DNA of 59,940 nucleotides from assembly GCA_947457615.1 (NCBI GenBank), contig CANGWK010000020.1, positions 1 through 59,940 of the forward strand, written 5' to 3'. This stretch comes from Flavobacteriaceae bacterium (GTDB lineage Bacteria; Bacteroidota; Bacteroidia; Flavobacteriales; Flavobacteriaceae). Within the stretch, counting starts at the first letter, position 1. Each line of letters opens with the position of its first letter. Below are positions 28,687 through 37,694 of this stretch, piece by piece. The notes beneath the pieces are model-generated. The model saw nothing but the letters and a program-made list of their open reading frames with translations. It was not told the origin of the DNA and searched no databases. The position numbers and the translations under genes are program-made.

Positions 28687-29322
28687 ATGAAAAAAATTTA
28701 TTGTTTTGTCAATAACATTATTACTTCAATACTCTTAAAATCAAATAATTCTTTTTTAAGAAATTATTATTGGAATAATCTTGCTAAAATGATTGATAAA
28801 AATTGGGGAAAAAGCAAAAGAGACCACAAAGTGTTAGAATTAGTTTTAAAGACCGTTAATCCTAAAATAATATTAGATATTGGTTGCGGAAGTGGAAGGT
28901 GTTTTCCTCTATATGAGTCATTAAAAATTGACACTATTTATGTTCAGGATGTTTCTAAAGTTGCTTTAAATTTAAGTAAAAAAAATCATCCCGATTTTAA
29001 ATGTAATTATTTATTATCAGATATTATAAATCTTAAATTTGAAGAAAATTATTTTGATTTAATTTTATCAACTAGAGTTTTGTCTGCAGTATTACCTGAA
29101 AATATAGATGCGGTAATTAAAAAAATCACAAATATTTCTAAATTAGTTTATATTAATGAAATGTCAGATTCAGATTTTTTAGGGAATAGTCTGTATTGGT
29201 TTAAGCATGATTATGACTATTATTTTAAAAAAAATAATTTTCAAGTTGAAAATAAAGGCATAATAACTTTAGATAATGATAAAACATTTAACCAAACTTG
29301 GAAATTATATAAAAAAAATTAA
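28687..29322 (+). CDS. Class I SAM-dependent methyltransferase
   Basis: The 211-residue protein has the SAM-binding loop ILDIGCGSGRCFPLYE (motif I) followed by VQDVSKVALNLSKK, YLLSDIINLKFEENYFDLIL (motifs II-III) and STRVLSAVLPENID (motif IV). A basic helical N-terminus precedes the Rossmann fold. It probably methylates a sugar of the repeat unit. The gene sits between the hydrolase-like gene and the flippase gene with gaps of 11 and 15 nt. Confidence 0.84.
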   Translation: MKKIYCFVNNIITSILLKSNNSFLRNYYWNNLAKMIDKNWGKSKRDHKVLELVLKTVNPKIILDIGCGSGRCFPLYESLKIDTIYVQDVSKVALNLSKKNHPDFKCNYLLSDIINLKFEENYFDLILSTRVLSAVLPENIDAVIKKITNISKLVYINEMSDSDFLGNSLYWFKHDYDYYFKKNNFQVENKGIITLDNDKTFNQTWKLYKKN

Positions 29323-29337
29323 GAAAAAATTTATTAA

Positions 29338-30258
29338 ATGAACGATAGCTCCAGAATTTCTAATTCAATCAAAAACATTTCCTTTGGCCTTTTGGCACAA
29401 GTGATTCAAATGCTTTTTGGATTTGTAACAAGTACAGTCTTCATTAGCTACTTGTCAGTTGAATATCTTGGAGTAAATGCTCTTTTTACAAATATTCTTG
29501 TATTACTATCCTTGACTGAAATGGGTATTTCAAGTGTGCTTTTATTTTCGTTGTATAATTCCTTAGCGGTAAAAGACGAAAAGAAAATAGCTGCACTTAT
29601 TAATTTTTTTAGAGAAATTTATCACAAAATAGCTACTATAGTAGCTATAATTGGATTATTACTTTTGTTTTTTTTACATCATATTGTTCAAAATGTTTCA
29701 ACAGCATTAGCTCAAGATTTGGATGTTATTTACTTATTATTTCTTTTTAATACTGTTTCCAGCTATTTTTTCTACTACAAAATTTCATTATTTAATGCAG
29801 ATCAAAATAGTTATATAATATCTATTTCTAATACTTTGGTTATAGTTTTCCAAAATAGTGTTCAAATAATAGTACTTGTATTCTTTAAAAATTTCATTTT
29901 ATATTTAATTGTCCAATCCATTTTTCAGTTGTCTAGTAACTTAATTATATCCTTACTGATTGACAAACAGTACCCATTTTTAGGAAAATATAAAAAAGAA
30001 AAAGTTGACGAGAACACCAAGAAAAATATTTTTTCTAAGGTAAAATCTACTGCTTTGGTTAAAATAGGTGGGCTATTAGTTAATAGTACAGATAATTTAA
30101 TTTTAAATTATTTTTCAGGCCTTGCATTGGTCGGTCTGTTGTCCAATTATAATTTGCTCATAGGATTGGCTTCGGGTATTATAGTTCAGGTTTTTTCAAG
30201 TATAATCGGCAGTATTGCGAATGTTAATATAACCGAAAATATAAAAAAAAATCTTTAA
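29338..30258 (+). CDS. Wzx-type flippase, N-terminal part (frameshifted)
   Basis: Wzx flips the undecaprenyl-linked repeat unit across the inner membrane. This frame encodes 306 residues with MNDSSRISNSIKNISFGLLA, the first helix LAQVIQMLFGFVTSTVFI, and further membrane segments up to NYFSGLALVGLLSNYNLLIG. It stops at 30256-30258 just after a run of nine A (30243-30251). Typical flippases have around 450-520 residues, so the product is truncated. Reading with a ten-A run continues without a stop (KKKSLIFNSINFANFWLYGF) into the second part at 30318-30878. See the finding on this frameshift. Confidence 0.85.
   Translation: MNDSSRISNSIKNISFGLLAQVIQMLFGFVTSTVFISYLSVEYLGVNALFTNILVLLSLTEMGISSVLLFSLYNSLAVKDEKKIAALINFFREIYHKIATIVAIIGLLLLFFLHHIVQNVSTALAQDLDVIYLLFLFNTVSSYFFYYKISLFNADQNSYIISISNTLVIVFQNSVQIIVLVFFKNFILYLIVQSIFQLSSNLIISLLIDKQYPFLGKYKKEKVDENTKKNIFSKVKSTALVKIGGLLVNSTDNLILNYFSGLALVGLLSNYNLLIGLASGIIVQVFSSIIGSIANVNITENIKKNL
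30243..30251 (+). repeat. Nine-A homopolymer tract at the flippase frameshift
   Basis: Nine consecutive A residues lie exactly where the flippase frame breaks. One extra A would restore a single frame from 29338 to 30878. Such tracts slip during replication and also during sequencing. Confidence 0.85.
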
Positions 30259-30317
30259 TATTTAATTCTATCAATTTTGCAAATTTTTGGCTTTATGGCT
30301 TCTTTTCGATTGTTGTT

Positions 30318-30878
30318 ATGGTGTTGATTAATGATTTTATTACTATTTGGATAGGGTATAAATTTATTTTATCTTTTCCTATTGTAATAGCTTTGACTTT
30401 GAATTTTTATATGTACGGAATGCAAAATGCTGTTTGGACTTATAAATCTACTTTTGGGTTTTTTAAGCAAGGTCAATATTTAGTTATTCTTACCGCAATT
30501 ATTAATCTTTTTTTATCTTTTGTATTAGGTAAAGAGCTAGGATTATTAGGTATTTTAATAGCCACTGCATTGGCAAGATTAATGACTAATGCTTGGTATG
30601 ACCCCTACATTGTACTTAAATTAGGTTTGAATCAAAGCCCTGTTAAATATTTAAAAAAGTATTTTGTTTATTTAGTTATTCTATCAACTTCCTTTTTATT
30701 TATTAGTTTAATAACCAAATATTTGACATTTGAATTAAGAATTAATTTTGGAATTAAAATAATACTATGCCTAATAGTTCCCAATCTCTTTATTTTTTTA
30801 TTTTTCAAATCTTCCGAAGAATTCCAGTATTTTAAATCAGTTCTGTTTTTTATAATTTCAAAAAAAGAAAAAAAGTAA
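30318..30878 (+). CDS. Wzx-type flippase, C-terminal part (frameshifted)
   Basis: This frame encodes the missing second half of the flippase: helices such as VMVLINDFITIWIG, FYMYGMQNAVWTYKSTFGFF, YLVILTAIINLFLSFVLGKE and YLVILSTSFLFISLI, then a basic C-terminus. Family-like sequence extends upstream of the ATG at 30318, back to the A9 tract, so that ATG is unlikely to be a real start. Alone it would not be a working flippase. The following glycosyltransferase ATG overlaps its stop by one base, meaning operon structure is intact. Confidence 0.8.
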   Translation: MVLINDFITIWIGYKFILSFPIVIALTLNFYMYGMQNAVWTYKSTFGFFKQGQYLVILTAIINLFLSFVLGKELGLLGILIATALARLMTNAWYDPYIVLKLGLNQSPVKYLKKYFVYLVILSTSFLFISLITKYLTFELRINFGIKIILCLIVPNLFIFLFFKSSEEFQYFKSVLFFIISKKEKK

Positions 30879-31972
30879 TGAAATTATTATACATAACTAA
30901 TGGAATAAAAGGGGCAGCAGGGCTGGAAAGAGTGTTGTCAATCAAGGCTAGTTATCTAGTGGATGTTTTGGGTTATGAAGTACATATTTTAATGTTAAAT
31001 AATAATAATGCTAAATTGTTTTATGAGTTTAGTTCTAAAATTATCCTGCATGATGTTATAGTTTATGGCAATCCTTTTCAATACATAAGAAAATATATTC
31101 ATGGAATAAAAGCTACAGTAAAAAAAATTAATCCAGATGTGATTTCTGTATGCGATGATGGATTAAAAGGTTTTTTTATTCCTAAAATTATAACTAATAA
31201 AACACCAATTATTTATGAACGTCATGTTTCTAAAGTTATTGAGCTAGGTATTAAACCGTCGTTTATTAAGAAAGTCAAGCTTTCTGTTAAGTTTCTAATA
31301 ATGAATTATTTGGCAAAAAGCTTTGATAAATTTATACTATTAACTAAGGATACTATCTCAGAATGGAATATAAAAAACAGCAAAGTTATACCTAATCCGT
31401 TGTCTTTTTTTTCAATTGATTCTGCTTTATTAGACAATAAAAAAGTTATAGCTGTAGGAAAACAAGGAATTCAAAAGGGATACGATAGATTACTTCATTC
31501 TTGGAAAATAGTTCAAGAAAATCATCCAGATTGGGAACTTTCGATTTATGGAAAATTTGATCCAAAATCTAATTTAGTTTCTCTATCAAAACAATTAAAT
31601 ATTGAAAATTCGGTTCATTTTTATAAACCAGTAAAAAACATTAAAGACAAATATCGAGAGTCTTCAATTTTTGCATTTTCTTCCAGATTTGAAGGGTTTG
31701 GAATGGTTTTGATTGAAGCCATGGCTTTGGGTGTTCCTTGTGTTTCTTTTGATTGTCCTTTTGGCCCAAGTACCATTATAAAAGATAACGAAGATGGCTT
31801 TTTAGTAGCTAATGGAGATGCAGATGCTTTTGCAGAAAAACTTATGGTGCTAATTCAAAATAAGGATAAGCGAATATTGATGGGAGGAACTGCTAAAGAA
31901 AATGTAAAACGATATTTACCCGAAACTATTATGCCACAATGGGATAAATTATTTAAAGAATTAACCCAATGA
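30878..31972 (+). CDS. Glycosyltransferase family 4
   Basis: A GT-B retaining glycosyltransferase of 364 residues. It begins MKLLYITNGIKGAAGLERVL and has VIPNPLSFFSIDS at the domain border, IAVGKQGIQKGYDRLLHSW, a C-terminal donor domain with FAFSSRFEGFGMVLIEAMAL (E-x7-E), and PCVSFDCPFGPSTII. It overlaps the flippase stop by 1 nt and the next gene by 4 nt, so translation is probably coupled. Sugar specificity is not predictable. Confidence 0.9.
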   Translation: MKLLYITNGIKGAAGLERVLSIKASYLVDVLGYEVHILMLNNNNAKLFYEFSSKIILHDVIVYGNPFQYIRKYIHGIKATVKKINPDVISVCDDGLKGFFIPKIITNKTPIIYERHVSKVIELGIKPSFIKKVKLSVKFLIMNYLAKSFDKFILLTKDTISEWNIKNSKVIPNPLSFFSIDSALLDNKKVIAVGKQGIQKGYDRLLHSWKIVQENHPDWELSIYGKFDPKSNLVSLSKQLNIENSVHFYKPVKNIKDKYRESSIFAFSSRFEGFGMVLIEAMALGVPCVSFDCPFGPSTIIKDNEDGFLVANGDADAFAEKLMVLIQNKDKRILMGGTAKENVKRYLPETIMPQWDKLFKELTQ

Positions 31973-33180
31973 AAAACATTCTTTTAATAGTACCTTACGG
32001 AGGTGTTGGCGGTATTGAACGCTTAGCAATAAATTTTTATACCCAATATAAAAGTCAAGGATACTCTGTAAAAGTCATAAAAATAATTCAATTAGAATCA
32101 GATATTGTTCATTTTGGTGAAGATGAAATCGCTTTTTCAACTATAGATTTTATTCAAATGTCGTTTTTAAATCGCTTTTGTTTTTATTGTAAAACACCTT
32201 TTTTGATTCACAAAATAATAAAAAAAAATAATATAACACATTCTATTTCTTTTGGCGATATGACTAATGTTTTTAGTTCTTTAAGTTTTTCAAAAGAATA
32301 TAAAATAGGAAGTATTCATTCTTTTAAAAGTATCGAATTTAAAGAACGAAATTTTTTAAATAAAATATTTAAATTAGCATACAAGACCACCTATTTTTTC
32401 TTTGATAAAGTAGTCTGCATTAGTGAAACTGTCAAATTGGATTTAATTGATAATTGTGATTTTAAATTCAAAAAAAAATTACAAGTACTTTACAATCCTC
32501 ATGATTTTATAGCAATAGACAGGTTATCTGAAGAGAATTTAGAATCTGTTTTTGAAGAACAATTATTTCAAAATAAAGTTATATTATTTTTGGGAAGAAT
32601 CTCATTAGTTAAGGCTCTATGGCATTTGATAAAGTCCTTTAGTCTGTTGAAAAACCTTGATAATTCAATAAAATTAGTGTTTATAGGAGAAGGGGATGAT
32701 CAATTAACCAACTACCTTTTAGAACTAAGTGTTAAATTAGGAATTAATGATAATGTTGTTTTTTTAGGAAGAAAATCCAATCCTTATCCCTATTTAAAAA
32801 GAGCTTCTATTTTAGCTTTGACTTCTTATTACGAGGGTACTCCAAATGTAATTATTGAAGCAATTGCTGTTGAAACTCCAATCATTTCATCCAATTGTAC
32901 TAATGGATTAAAAGAGTTAATGAGTTATAAAGAATATATTCCGATAAATGATTTTATTAGTACAGAAAGCGGATTAATTACACCTAATTTTTATTTCGGG
33001 AGTTTGAATATTCCATTAGATGAATCGATAACCAAAGAAGAAATTATTTTTTCTAAAGCAGTTACAGATGTACTTAATAATGAAGATTATTATTACAAGA
33101 TTAAAGAAAACAAATTTCAATTATTAGGCAAATATAATTTGGAAGCTATAGCTTCTAGTTATATTTCCAATAAACATTAA
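31969..33180 (+). CDS. Glycosyltransferase family 4
   Basis: A GT-B glycosyltransferase of 403 residues. It begins MKNILLIVPYGGVGGIERLA. The C-terminal domain has ILFLGRISLVKALWHLIKSF, VFIGEGDDQLTNYL, SNPYPYLKRASILALTSYYE and YEGTPNVIIEAIAVETPII. The position usually held by a basic residue in the RLxxxK pattern has RISLVK, so the phosphate-binding Lys is retained. It overlaps the previous gene by 4 nt (ATGA) and is followed by 67 nt before the polymerase gene. Confidence 0.9.
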   Translation: MKNILLIVPYGGVGGIERLAINFYTQYKSQGYSVKVIKIIQLESDIVHFGEDEIAFSTIDFIQMSFLNRFCFYCKTPFLIHKIIKKNNITHSISFGDMTNVFSSLSFSKEYKIGSIHSFKSIEFKERNFLNKIFKLAYKTTYFFFDKVVCISETVKLDLIDNCDFKFKKKLQVLYNPHDFIAIDRLSEENLESVFEEQLFQNKVILFLGRISLVKALWHLIKSFSLLKNLDNSIKLVFIGEGDDQLTNYLLELSVKLGINDNVVFLGRKSNPYPYLKRASILALTSYYEGTPNVIIEAIAVETPIISSNCTNGLKELMSYKEYIPINDFISTESGLITPNFYFGSLNIPLDESITKEEIIFSKAVTDVLNNEDYYYKIKENKFQLLGKYNLEAIASSYISNKH

Positions 33181-33247
33181 TTGTTAGTTTTAAATTTCAA
33201 ATAAAAAAAGCTCCAAACCAATTAAATAAATTTTTAATATTAATCAA

Positions 33248-34342
33248 TTGCATACTTTATTTCCTGTGGCTAACTATTCCTTAATTTATTACAACTTTTT
33301 GCTTGTAACGACCATCTTTATTTTTATTGGAAGCTTAATAACTTCATTAGAATCTCCAATAAATTTAAAGAGTAAAAATTATGTTGGATTTATTTTCTTC
33401 ATCCTAATTCTATTATTTATTGGATTAAGACCAATTAATTTTCGCTTTGGCGATATGGTTATTTATAATATTGAATTTGAAAATTATATTAAAGGAGCTG
33501 CTTTCGACACCAAAAAAGAGTTCTTATTTGAAAGTTTTAAATATTTTTTTGCTAAAAATTTAAATGCAACAAGTTTCTTTTTCGTTTGTGCTTTTTTGTA
33601 TATCGCACCGTTGTATTTTGCAACTAAAAAATTATTTGTAGATTATTCGTTTTATGCTTTTTATTTATTAGTAATTTCTTTTTCATTTTGGGCATATGCA
33701 ACTAACGGAATTAGAAACGGAATTGCAACTTCACTTTTTATATTTGCCATTACTAGAGATTCAAAAATAGTAAAGTGGACACTCTTACTTGCAATTATTT
33801 TTATTCATAAATCAATATTAATTACCGTAATTATTTATTTATTTGTTACCAAATTTAATTATACCAAAACTTATTTATTCCTTTGGTTCATTTGTATTCC
33901 TTTATCTCTAGTTCTTGGAAACTATTTGGAACAATTTTTTTTAGGATTTGGTTTCGCCGATGAAAAATTAAAATTGTATTTGGAGGGTGTTAATCAAGTT
34001 CAAGAGGGGGTAACTTTAGTTATTGGTTTTAGATGGGATTTCTTATTATATAGCTCAATAGGTGTTATCGCAAGTTGGTATTTTATTGTTGTTAAAAAAT
34101 TTGAGGATAAAACCTATTCCTTAATTTGTAATACTTATCTTATTTCAAATGCAATTTGGATTCTAGTTATTAGAGTTTCCTATAGTAATCGATTTGCCTA
34201 TATGTCCTGGTTTTTAATGGCTTTAGTTATTATATATCCTATGTTGAAAAGTAAAATTTTCGATAATCAACATGTAATAATTGGTTCTATAACCATTCTT
34301 TACTTTACGTTTACTTATTTATTTGATTTTATTTTAATTTAA
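33248..34342 (+). CDS. EpsG family polysaccharide polymerase (Wzy-like)
   Basis: This integral membrane protein of the EpsG family is the likely polymerase that joins flipped repeat units. The 364 residues hold about ten hydrophobic segments. LFIGLRPINFRFGDMVIYN and the central YATNGIRNGIATSLFIFAI with the IRNG/LA pattern are EpsG-typical. There is no ATG near the N-terminus. A TTG at 33248, 19 nt after an in-frame stop, is the likely start. With the flippase at 29.3 kb it defines this locus as Wzx/Wzy-dependent. Confidence 0.84.
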   Translation: MHTLFPVANYSLIYYNFLLVTTIFIFIGSLITSLESPINLKSKNYVGFIFFILILLFIGLRPINFRFGDMVIYNIEFENYIKGAAFDTKKEFLFESFKYFFAKNLNATSFFFVCAFLYIAPLYFATKKLFVDYSFYAFYLLVISFSFWAYATNGIRNGIATSLFIFAITRDSKIVKWTLLLAIIFIHKSILITVIIYLFVTKFNYTKTYLFLWFICIPLSLVLGNYLEQFFLGFGFADEKLKLYLEGVNQVQEGVTLVIGFRWDFLLYSSIGVIASWYFIVVKKFEDKTYSLICNTYLISNAIWILVIRVSYSNRFAYMSWFLMALVIIYPMLKSKIFDNQHVIIGSITILYFTFTYLFDFILI

Positions 34343-34348
34343 AGAAAA

Positions 34349-35335
34349 ATGAAATTAAGTGTAATCATTCCGATTTTTAATGTAGAAAAATACGTCGAAA
34401 AATGTGTTAATTCCTTGCTGAATAATGATTTAAAAATTAATGAGTATGAAATTATTATTGTTGATGATGGATCTCAGGATAGTAGTTTGTTTATTGTTAA
34501 CGAGTTAGCAAAACAAAATTCAAGCATAAAAATAATATCACAAAAAAATAAAGGTTTAGGCGGCGCAAGAAATACAGGAATAAATAATTCAATAGGAGAT
34601 TATTTACTTTTCTTAGATTCAGACGATTGGTGTTTACCAAATACTCTCAAAAACTGTATCACTATTGCTACTAAACATAATCTTGAAATACTTGAGTTTG
34701 CTGCACAAGGCATAACTTCCAATGGTAAAATAGTATTTAATAGTGCCAATACATCTAAAGAGAGGATTTTAACAGGTGTTGCATATTACAATTCAATAAG
34801 GTATTTGAATTCTGCTTGCAATAAATTATATAAACGAAGTTTTCTAGTGAACAATAATTTATTATTTCTTGAAAAAATATATATAGAAGATTTTGAATTT
34901 AATACTCGAGTTTTCTATTGTGCTAAAAGAGTTATGGCAACGGATTTTTTGGTTGCTCAATTTCTTCAATCAGAAAATTCGATAACAAGAAATAATGACT
35001 TTTCTAAAAAGGAAAAAGTAATTAATGATTTCATTCATATTATTCAGATTACAAATGATTTGTATAAAATTCAAAAAAGTTCTTTTGATGAATCTTCAAA
35101 ATTATTCTTTCAAGAAAGACTTTCGTTTTTAGTTACCACTTTATTTTTTCAATTATTAAAATATAAAACAACCTATTCCTATAAGAATAAAATAAAAAAG
35201 CAAATAAAACTAAACGGACTTTTATATGTAGATTGTTTTATTTACGACAAGAATAAAGATTTATTCAGAAAACTAATTATTAAAAATTTTTTTCTATTTA
35301 GATTAATACAGCCATTTTATAATATTATTTATTAA
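34349..35335 (+). CDS. Glycosyltransferase family 2
   Basis: A GT-A glycosyltransferase of 328 residues. It starts MKLSVIIPIFNVEKYVEKCV and contains IVDDGSQDSS, the SQKNKGLGGARNTGINNSIG loop and the metal-binding LDSDDW. A basic, hydrophobic C-terminal tail may associate it with the membrane. It is 6 nt after the polymerase gene and overlaps the next gene by one base. Confidence 0.9.
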   Translation: MKLSVIIPIFNVEKYVEKCVNSLLNNDLKINEYEIIIVDDGSQDSSLFIVNELAKQNSSIKIISQKNKGLGGARNTGINNSIGDYLLFLDSDDWCLPNTLKNCITIATKHNLEILEFAAQGITSNGKIVFNSANTSKERILTGVAYYNSIRYLNSACNKLYKRSFLVNNNLLFLEKIYIEDFEFNTRVFYCAKRVMATDFLVAQFLQSENSITRNNDFSKKEKVINDFIHIIQITNDLYKIQKSSFDESSKLFFQERLSFLVTTLFFQLLKYKTTYSYKNKIKKQIKLNGLLYVDCFIYDKNKDLFRKLIIKNFFLFRLIQPFYNIIY

Positions 35336-36495
35336 TGAAGCCAAAGCTTATACGAACTAGTACAGTTGCAATGTCTTTAGATCTTTTGCTCAAAGGCCAA
35401 TTGGTTTTTTTAAGCGAATACTATAATGTCATTGCTGTTTCAGGAAAAGATTCTCATTTAGAAACAGTAGCTAGTCGTGAGGGGGTTTCCACGGTTCCAG
35501 TTTCAATGAGTAGAACCATTTCGCCCATAAAAGATTTGGTTTCACTAATTAAATTGTATTTTTTATTCAAAAAAGAAAAACCCTTAATAGTTCATTCAAT
35601 AACTCCCAAAGCTGGTTTATTGACTATGGTTGCAGCTTATTTTGCTAGAGTTCCTATTAGGGTGCATACTTTTACAGGTTTAGTATTTCCAACTAAATCA
35701 GGAGCAATGAAACAACTTTTGGTGATAATGGATAAAATTTTATGTAAATGTGCAACAAATTTATATCCAGAAGGCGAAGGGGTAAAACGAGATTTAATTC
35801 AACATAGAATCACTACAAAACCACTTAAAGTAATAGCCAATGGAAATATAAACGGCATTGATTTAGAATATTTCAATCCTGAAAATGTTACAGAAATAGA
35901 ATTAATTAAATTAAGAACTTCATTAGGAATTCAAGAAACCGATTTTGTGTATATTTTTGTTGGAAGGTTGGTAGCCGACAAAGGAATTAACGAATTAATT
36001 GCAGCTTTTGTCAAAATAACTAAACAAAATATTAACATAAAATTGCTTTTAGTTGGGCATTTAGAGCAAGAGTTAGACCCTATTTCAAAAGCAACCTTAT
36101 TCGATATTCAGCATAATTCTAATATAATAAGTACTGGTTATCAAGATGTAGTTCGAGATTATATTACACTAGCAGATGCTTTTGTTTTGCCTAGTTATAG
36201 AGAGGGTTTCCCTAATGTGCTTTTGCAGGCAGGAGCTATGGGGTTGCCATGCATAGTTACAAATATTAACGGTTGTAATGAAATAATAATAAACAATTAT
36301 AATGGAATAATTATTCCTGTTAAAAATGAATTAACTATTTTTGATGCAATGCAATTGTTAATGAAGGATGAGTTACTATACCACACTTTACAATCCAATG
36401 CAAGAAATGGTATTGAAAATAGATTTGATCAACAAGTCGTTTGGAAAGCAATACTAGAAGAATATAAAATAATTACTAATAATGTATCTAAATAA
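35335..36495 (+). CDS. Glycosyltransferase family 4 (CapM-like)
   Basis: A GT-B enzyme of 386 residues in the CapM/PglA-like group that usually adds the second sugar to an undecaprenyl-linked acceptor. Visible features are VHSITPKAGLLTMVAAYFAR and HTFTGLVFPT in the acceptor domain, YIFVGRLVADKGINELIAAF and SYREGFPNVLLQAGAMGLPC. The second Glu of the E-x7-E motif is Gln here, which I recall as common in this Bacteroidota group, so activity is not excluded. It overlaps the initiating transferase gene by 14 nt, which supports a role as second transferase. Confidence 0.9.
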   Translation: MKPKLIRTSTVAMSLDLLLKGQLVFLSEYYNVIAVSGKDSHLETVASREGVSTVPVSMSRTISPIKDLVSLIKLYFLFKKEKPLIVHSITPKAGLLTMVAAYFARVPIRVHTFTGLVFPTKSGAMKQLLVIMDKILCKCATNLYPEGEGVKRDLIQHRITTKPLKVIANGNINGIDLEYFNPENVTEIELIKLRTSLGIQETDFVYIFVGRLVADKGINELIAAFVKITKQNINIKLLLVGHLEQELDPISKATLFDIQHNSNIISTGYQDVVRDYITLADAFVLPSYREGFPNVLLQAGAMGLPCIVTNINGCNEIIINNYNGIIIPVKNELTIFDAMQLLMKDELLYHTLQSNARNGIENRFDQQVVWKAILEEYKIITNNVSK

Positions 36496-37084
36496 CATAA
36501 AGCCATTTTTAGATTTTACTTCAAGCTTGATAGGAATAATTGTGTTATCTCCTTTATTTATTGTTATTACCGTTTTATTATTTATTTCTAATAAAGGAAA
36601 ACCATTTTTTTTTCAACTTCGACCAGGTAAAAATGGCAAAATATTTAAAATAATAAAATTTAAAACCATGAACGATAATAGAGATTTTCAAGGAAATCTT
36701 TTGGCTGATAGGGAAAGACTAACAAAAATTGGAAATTTAGTAAGAAAAACCTCTTTAGACGAAATTCCGCAACTGCTCAATGTCCTGAAAGGTGAAATGA
36801 GTGTTGTTGGTCCAAGGCCATTGTTAACAAATTATTTACATTTGTATACTAATTTTCAAAATAGAAGACATGAAGTAAAGCCAGGAATCACAGGCTGGGC
36901 TCAGGTTAAGGGAAGAAATTCAATTTCATGGGATAAAAAATTTGAATATGATGTTTGGTATGTTGAAAATATTTGCTTTACTTTGGATATTAAAATTCTT
37001 TTTTATTCAATTGGCAAAGTTTTATCCAGCCAAGGAATTAACGCTGCTAATGCAGAAACAATAGAACCATTCAATGGAGAATAG
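36482..37084 (+). CDS. Initiating sugar-phosphate transferase (PglC-like)
   Basis: This monotopic phosphoglycosyltransferase loads a sugar-1-phosphate on undecaprenyl phosphate, the first committed step. At 200 residues it is the short PglC form without the extra helices of WbaP. It has an N-terminal re-entrant helix (SSLIGIIVLSPLFIVITVLL), KFKTMNDNRDFQGNLL, the catalytic Asp-Glu in SLDEIPQLLNVLKGEMS, and GPRPLL. The following pglD, pglE and pglF-like genes make UDP-diNAcBac, so that sugar is the likely substrate. Overlaps of 14 and 11 nt link it to its neighbours. Confidence 0.92.
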   Translation: MYLNNIKPFLDFTSSLIGIIVLSPLFIVITVLLFISNKGKPFFFQLRPGKNGKIFKIIKFKTMNDNRDFQGNLLADRERLTKIGNLVRKTSLDEIPQLLNVLKGEMSVVGPRPLLTNYLHLYTNFQNRRHEVKPGITGWAQVKGRNSISWDKKFEYDVWYVENICFTLDIKILFYSIGKVLSSQGINAANAETIEPFNGE

Positions 37085-37694
37085 TGTGACTCTTTATGGG
37101 GCGAGTGGCCATTGTAAAGTTATTATTGATATATTAAATAGTCGTTCAATTACTATTGATGCAATTATTGATGATAATCCGATAGTAACCTCACTATTAC
37201 AATTTGCTATAGTAAAACCAGAAAATTTTGATTTTTCTAAGATAAAAAATATGATTATTTCAATTGGAAATAACCATGTAAGAAAAGTAATTTCTAGAAA
37301 ATTAAATGTTCAATTTAGTAAAGCAATTCATTCATCTTCAGTAATTTCTAAGGAAGTTTCAATTGGTTATGGTACAGTAGTTATGGCTGGAGCAATAATA
37401 AATTCAGGAGTAGTAATTGGCAATCATTGTATTATTAATTCTGGTGCTATTGTTGAGCACGATTGCGTATTAAATGATTTTGTTCAAATTTCTCCTAAGG
37501 CAACTTTGGCAGGAAACATAACTATTGGCGAAGGAACGCAAATAGGTATAGGAGCAACAATAATTCAAGGAATTAAAATTGGTAAATGGGCAATGGTAGG
37601 TGCTGGAGCAATAATAATTAATGATATTCCTGATTTTGCTGTAGTAGTAGGAAATCCTGGGAGAATAATTAAATATAATAAAGAAAATGAATAG
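37074..37694 (+). CDS. NeuD/PglD-family sugar O/N-acetyltransferase
   Basis: This left-handed beta-helix acetyltransferase most likely acetylates UDP-4-amino-sugar, the last step to UDP-diNAcBac. The 206-residue protein has an N-terminal Rossmann-like part (VTLYGASGHCKVIIDIL, VISIGNNHVRK) and hexapeptide repeats (GYGTVVMAGAIINSGVVIGN, IVEHDCVLNDFVQISPKATL). The His of VEHDC is the expected catalytic base. It lies between the PglC- and PglE-like genes, overlapping both. A NeuD-type sialic acid acetyltransferase is the alternative, but context favours PglD. Confidence 0.9.
   Translation: MENSVTLYGASGHCKVIIDILNSRSITIDAIIDDNPIVTSLLQFAIVKPENFDFSKIKNMIISIGNNHVRKVISRKLNVQFSKAIHSSSVISKEVSIGYGTVVMAGAIINSGVVIGNHCIINSGAIVEHDCVLNDFVQISPKATLAGNITIGEGTQIGIGATIIQGIKIGKWAMVGAGAIIINDIPDFAVVVGNPGRIIKYNKENE

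Noticed and set aside
35335..36495. Loss of activity in the CapM-like glycosyltransferase because Gln replaces the second Glu of E-x7-E
   Set aside because: The same Gln is, as far as I recall, usual in this group of Bacteroidota enzymes, so it is not evidence of decay.
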